33,563 nt of DNA, from NCBI RefSeq assembly GCF_000368925.1, contig NZ_KB849754.1:177010-210572 (forward strand), in the 5' to 3' direction. Positions 31,422-33,563 of this stretch are shown here, piece after piece. A program made the position numbers and the translations under genes. This DNA is from Acinetobacter bereziniae LMG 1003 = CIP 70.12. GTDB lineage: Bacteria > Pseudomonadota > Gammaproteobacteria > Pseudomonadales > Moraxellaceae. Below the pieces are notes generated by a model. It had not been told where the DNA came from and ran no database searches. It saw only the letters and a program-made list of their open reading frames with translations. Within the stretch, counting starts at the first letter, position 1, and every line of letters starts with the position of its first letter.

Positions 31422-31446
31422 CATACGCACGGATAACGTGCGTATG
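31422..31446 (+). other. Strong hairpin inside an operon
   Basis: CATACGCACG / CGTGCGTATG, a perfect 10-bp stem with a GATAA loop, between the 135-aa and 156-aa genes. No T-run follows, so it is more likely an RNA stability or processing element, or a protein site, than a terminator. Confidence 0.6.
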
Positions 31447-31475
31447 CCACTGAATCACATTTGAGGATATAAACC

Positions 31476-31946
31476 ATGCAAAACCTAATTACAGCGCATT
31501 GCGAGCTAACCATCAAACATGATGAAAAACAGCAAAAAAATGTCGGGCCTGTTGTTGTGACGTTTGGGGCGATCTTTACTGCTGAGTCGGTGAATGAACT
31601 GTTTTGCGCTATATGCCAAGACGGAATCAGATTTAAAGCAATCTATAACCCCGACAATATGTATTTTTTACGCCATGAGCTAAGCCCAATTGCTGATTTG
31701 TCAGTTAAGACAGACCAAGACGGCAACATTATTGTCAGTGTGATTGCATCCACTAGCCCATATTTTGAGATCAAAGTACTAAAAAATGGTTTTACCAACT
31801 CAGACACCTTAAATAGTTCTGCGATTCGCACGTTGGTTCGCAACCATCAAAGCCCATTCCAAGAGCAAATTTCTGACTACTTTGAAACAGACCAAATTTT
31901 TAAAACCATGCAAGCAATTTTTGCACACACGTATTTAAGCCGATAA
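31476..31946 (+). CDS. Hypothetical protein, 156 aa
   Basis: A soluble mixed alpha/beta protein (GPVVVTFGAIFTAESVNELF; GNIIVSVIASTSPYFEIKVL). GAGG is correctly placed before the ATG. It is the second gene of the module E set, 11 bp before the next. Two Cys close together (ELFCAICQDG) are not a clear zinc motif. Function unknown. Confidence 0.75.
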   Translation: MQNLITAHCELTIKHDEKQQKNVGPVVVTFGAIFTAESVNELFCAICQDGIRFKAIYNPDNMYFLRHELSPIADLSVKTDQDGNIIVSVIASTSPYFEIKVLKNGFTNSDTLNSSAIRTLVRNHQSPFQEQISDYFETDQIFKTMQAIFAHTYLSR

Positions 31947-31957
31947 GGAACTTCACC

Positions 31958-32908
31958 ATGACGACCGCTACTGCTACCGCTGAAAAGACCGTGTTCAAAC
32001 GTGAAACGTTGGAGCTGAAGAACATCCATGTTTACACCCAAAACGACCGCATTAACCAAAAGAGTCGCGTTGGCGACCGTGCATACGACAATGGATTAGT
32101 GAAAGACATCCTGTTCAGCCCTATGCTTTGGGCTACCCCTGAATTTTCATCTAGCTATGTTACTCAGATTCAAATTAAAGGCACACGCATTTATGATTCA
32201 CTTTGCAGTTATACTGGCGTTCGCACCTATTTTTATAAGTTGTCAGACAGTGAGTTTGGGTGCATGTATCAAAAACGTCCGTACCCACAAAACGACTTTC
32301 TCTTAATTTTTGCAAACTTAACGCAAATGTTTAACGATGCAGTTTGTTACTTTGGAAACAACAGTAATAAAAACGCTTTTAAAAGTCTAGATTTTGACAT
32401 CGAATGCGGTGTTTCACGGTTCAATTTACAGCAACGCTTATTAGAGTTTTATAAGAAGTCTAAACGCCAATTGACCATCAGTGAAACAACAAGCGGGATG
32501 CTTGGTGACTCGAATCTTCGCTATAACATCTTTGTTCGCAACCAACCAAAATTGGACAAACACGGCAAGCCGTTAAAATGCACCAAAAAACTCATTAAGC
32601 TGTACAAAGAGCGTGGCACAGTTGCGATCTATGGCGGTGACTGCATTTCACCACTCAAGCTCGTTAAACACCAACAAATCAAGCTAGAGAGCGAAAATGG
32701 CAAGTTTTCATATACGACTGACTTCATCACGTTGTACTCAGTAGAACAAGACATGTACACCTTATATATTCCCTATTCAGTACTTAATGAAAGCTACGGA
32801 ACAACTAATAAATTTTATGGTTTGCATCTCACCCAAGAAGAAGCAGAAAAAACCATCCCGAAATTATTAGAACGTACTCAAAAGTATTTAAACCATAAAA
32901 AAGGATAA
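31958..32908 (+). CDS. Hypothetical protein, 316 aa
   Basis: A soluble, basic C-terminal half (KLDKHGKPLKCTKKLIKLYK; TIPKLLERTQKYLNHKKG). AAGGAAC gives the ribosome site before the ATG. It has no membrane segment and no nucleotide-binding motif. It is third gene of the module E set. The GDCISPLKLVKHQQI region looks like a structured beta domain. I cannot assign it to a family. Confidence 0.8.
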   Translation: MTTATATAEKTVFKRETLELKNIHVYTQNDRINQKSRVGDRAYDNGLVKDILFSPMLWATPEFSSSYVTQIQIKGTRIYDSLCSYTGVRTYFYKLSDSEFGCMYQKRPYPQNDFLLIFANLTQMFNDAVCYFGNNSNKNAFKSLDFDIECGVSRFNLQQRLLEFYKKSKRQLTISETTSGMLGDSNLRYNIFVRNQPKLDKHGKPLKCTKKLIKLYKERGTVAIYGGDCISPLKLVKHQQIKLESENGKFSYTTDFITLYSVEQDMYTLYIPYSVLNESYGTTNKFYGLHLTQEEAEKTIPKLLERTQKYLNHKKG

Positions 32909-32917
32909 TACCCTTGC

Positions 32918-32939
32918 GTTGATCAGCTAATTGATCAAC
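32918..32939 (+). terminator. Hairpin after the 316-aa gene
   Basis: GTTGATCA / TGATCAAC with a 6-nt loop, 9 bp after the stop. There is no T-run directly after it, so termination is uncertain. Confidence 0.45.
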
Positions 32940-32954
32940 TGCTGGCTTTATAAA

Positions 32955-33023
32955 CGCAAACGATGTTTTTTTAATTGATTAAAATAATCCAAAACTTAAT
33001 TTTGATAATTCAGCACCCATAAT
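32955..33023 (+). promoter_or_regulatory. Promoter module F (repeat copy 6), without a gene
   Basis: CGCAAACGATG (32955-32965) and TTTTAATTGATTAAAA (32969-32984) are intact. The A-rich box is degenerate: TTAATT (32996-33001), 16 bp, CATAAT (33018-33023), and the palindrome gap is only 11 bp. No plasmid gene follows before the IS3-family element, so its target gene was probably lost or lies beyond. 33024-33270 shows no gene. Confidence 0.5.
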
Positions 33024-33360
33024 TCTACTAATGCATTTCCATCAAGCCTTAATTCAAACCATATTAAATTAACAATGAATTAACACCACTACGGCGTTAT
33101 TTCTTAAATGTGGTATATGGCTTTACCCACCCCCTACTCGTCTATGGCTAATTGTTCCAGTGTCAGTCAAAAAATGAAATATAATTCATTCTCAAAAATG
33201 AGAATCTGTTCACAAATGGGAACGCGAAGCAGCCTTAATTTTAAAAATACCAGTTCATCTAGACTAAATTTGTGATGTGGGTATAGGATTTTAGACCACG
33301 CATATAAGTGATAATCTACTCCCCAATAAGCATGGCAAATGCTTGTTTTTGGAGTCAACC

Positions 33361-33563
33361 ATGACACGAAGAAAACGTCGTAATCATTCAGCAGAGTTTA
33401 AAGTTAAAGTTGCTCTCGCAGCAATTAAAGGCGACCACACACTCGCTGAACTTTCTACTCAATTCGATTTACATCAAAACCAAATCATCGATTGGAAAAA
33501 TCAACTGCTTGAGCAATCAGTCAATATTTTTTCACGACCAACAGCACAACAAGAACCAGAGAT
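33361..33563 (+). CDS. IS3-family transposase OrfA, cut by the window edge
   Basis: MTRRKRRNHSAEFKVKVALA, then KGDHTLAELSTQFDLHQNQI and WKNQLLEQ. This is the HTH_Tnp_1 domain of IS3-group OrfA proteins (related proteins have VHPNQI..WK). GGAG lies 7 nt before the ATG. It differs from the IS3-family element at 16475. The left IS terminus is not resolved; a candidate starts near TGTGATGTGGG at about 33271. Confidence 0.88.
   Translation, partial: MTRRKRRNHSAEFKVKVALAAIKGDHTLAELSTQFDLHQNQIIDWKNQLLEQSVNIFSRPTAQQEPE

Noticed and set aside
1..33563. CRISPR array
   Set aside because: The dispersed repeats found are promoter and leader copies at gene starts, not regularly spaced direct repeats with spacers.
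1..33563. pdif (XerC/XerD) sites, common on Acinetobacter plasmids
   Set aside because: I looked for ATTTCGTATAA-6-TTATGTTAAAT-like sites; only partial matches inside coding regions (near 9857 and 12100) lacking the second half.

Overview
The window looks like an accessory stretch of a large Acinetobacter plasmid. Most genes are AT-rich and use Acinetobacter-like signals. Clade-typical pieces are a UmuD with the long N-terminal extension known from Acinetobacter UmuDAb, a 3' relic that I recognise as ISAba1, and other insertion sequences. No replication, partition or conjugation gene is visible. Most backbone ORFs are short, acidic and unrecognised.

Layout. (1) 1-13748, AT-rich backbone: a truncated zinc-finger-type protein; several small hypothetical genes; a degenerate tRNA-like relic (4054-4145); a umuDC operon; a divergent unknown 459-aa gene; a lipoprotein; two orphan cytosine-5 DNA methyltransferases; and more small genes. 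(2) 13749-18149, insertion-sequence zone: the end of an IS3-family element cut by an IS5-family element with a nonsense codon in its transposase; a gor gene (glutathione reductase); a second, inverted, nearly complete copy of the same IS3 element; and the end of an IS21-family element. (3) 18150-28012, a GC-rich block of alphaproteobacterial (sphingomonad-like) character: msrB, msrA, a nu-class GST, a CorA-type transporter, a quinone-reductase-like MDR enzyme, a GlcG/HbpS-like protein, a DUF1330 protein, a redoxin, a sulfite-oxidase-like molybdoenzyme with its flavin reductase, a glutaredoxin, a DUF427 protein and a truncated dps. (4) 28013-29190, junction debris: a stray sdhC and the 3' end of ISAba1. 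(5) 29191-33563, AT-rich backbone again (DUF4942 protein and hypothetical genes), ending in a new IS3-family element.

How the parts fit. Regions 2 and 3 together read as an imported thiol/oxidative-damage repair island. Its MsrB has a single cysteine and lacks all four zinc cysteines, so glutaredoxin/glutathione is the more likely reductant than thioredoxin; the same block carries a glutaredoxin, a GSH-using GST and glutathione reductase.

In the backbone, two short sequences recur outside genes. One is a promoter module: CGCAnnCGATG, a TTTTAATTGATTAAAA palindrome, about 29 bp, an A-rich GTTAAA-like box, 16-17 bp, then a TATAAT-like -10. The other is a translation leader, GCTTAAAACTTGGAG, placed directly before start codons of otherwise unrelated genes, including both methyltransferases. 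Together they suggest a plasmid-wide regulon that I cannot match to a described one.
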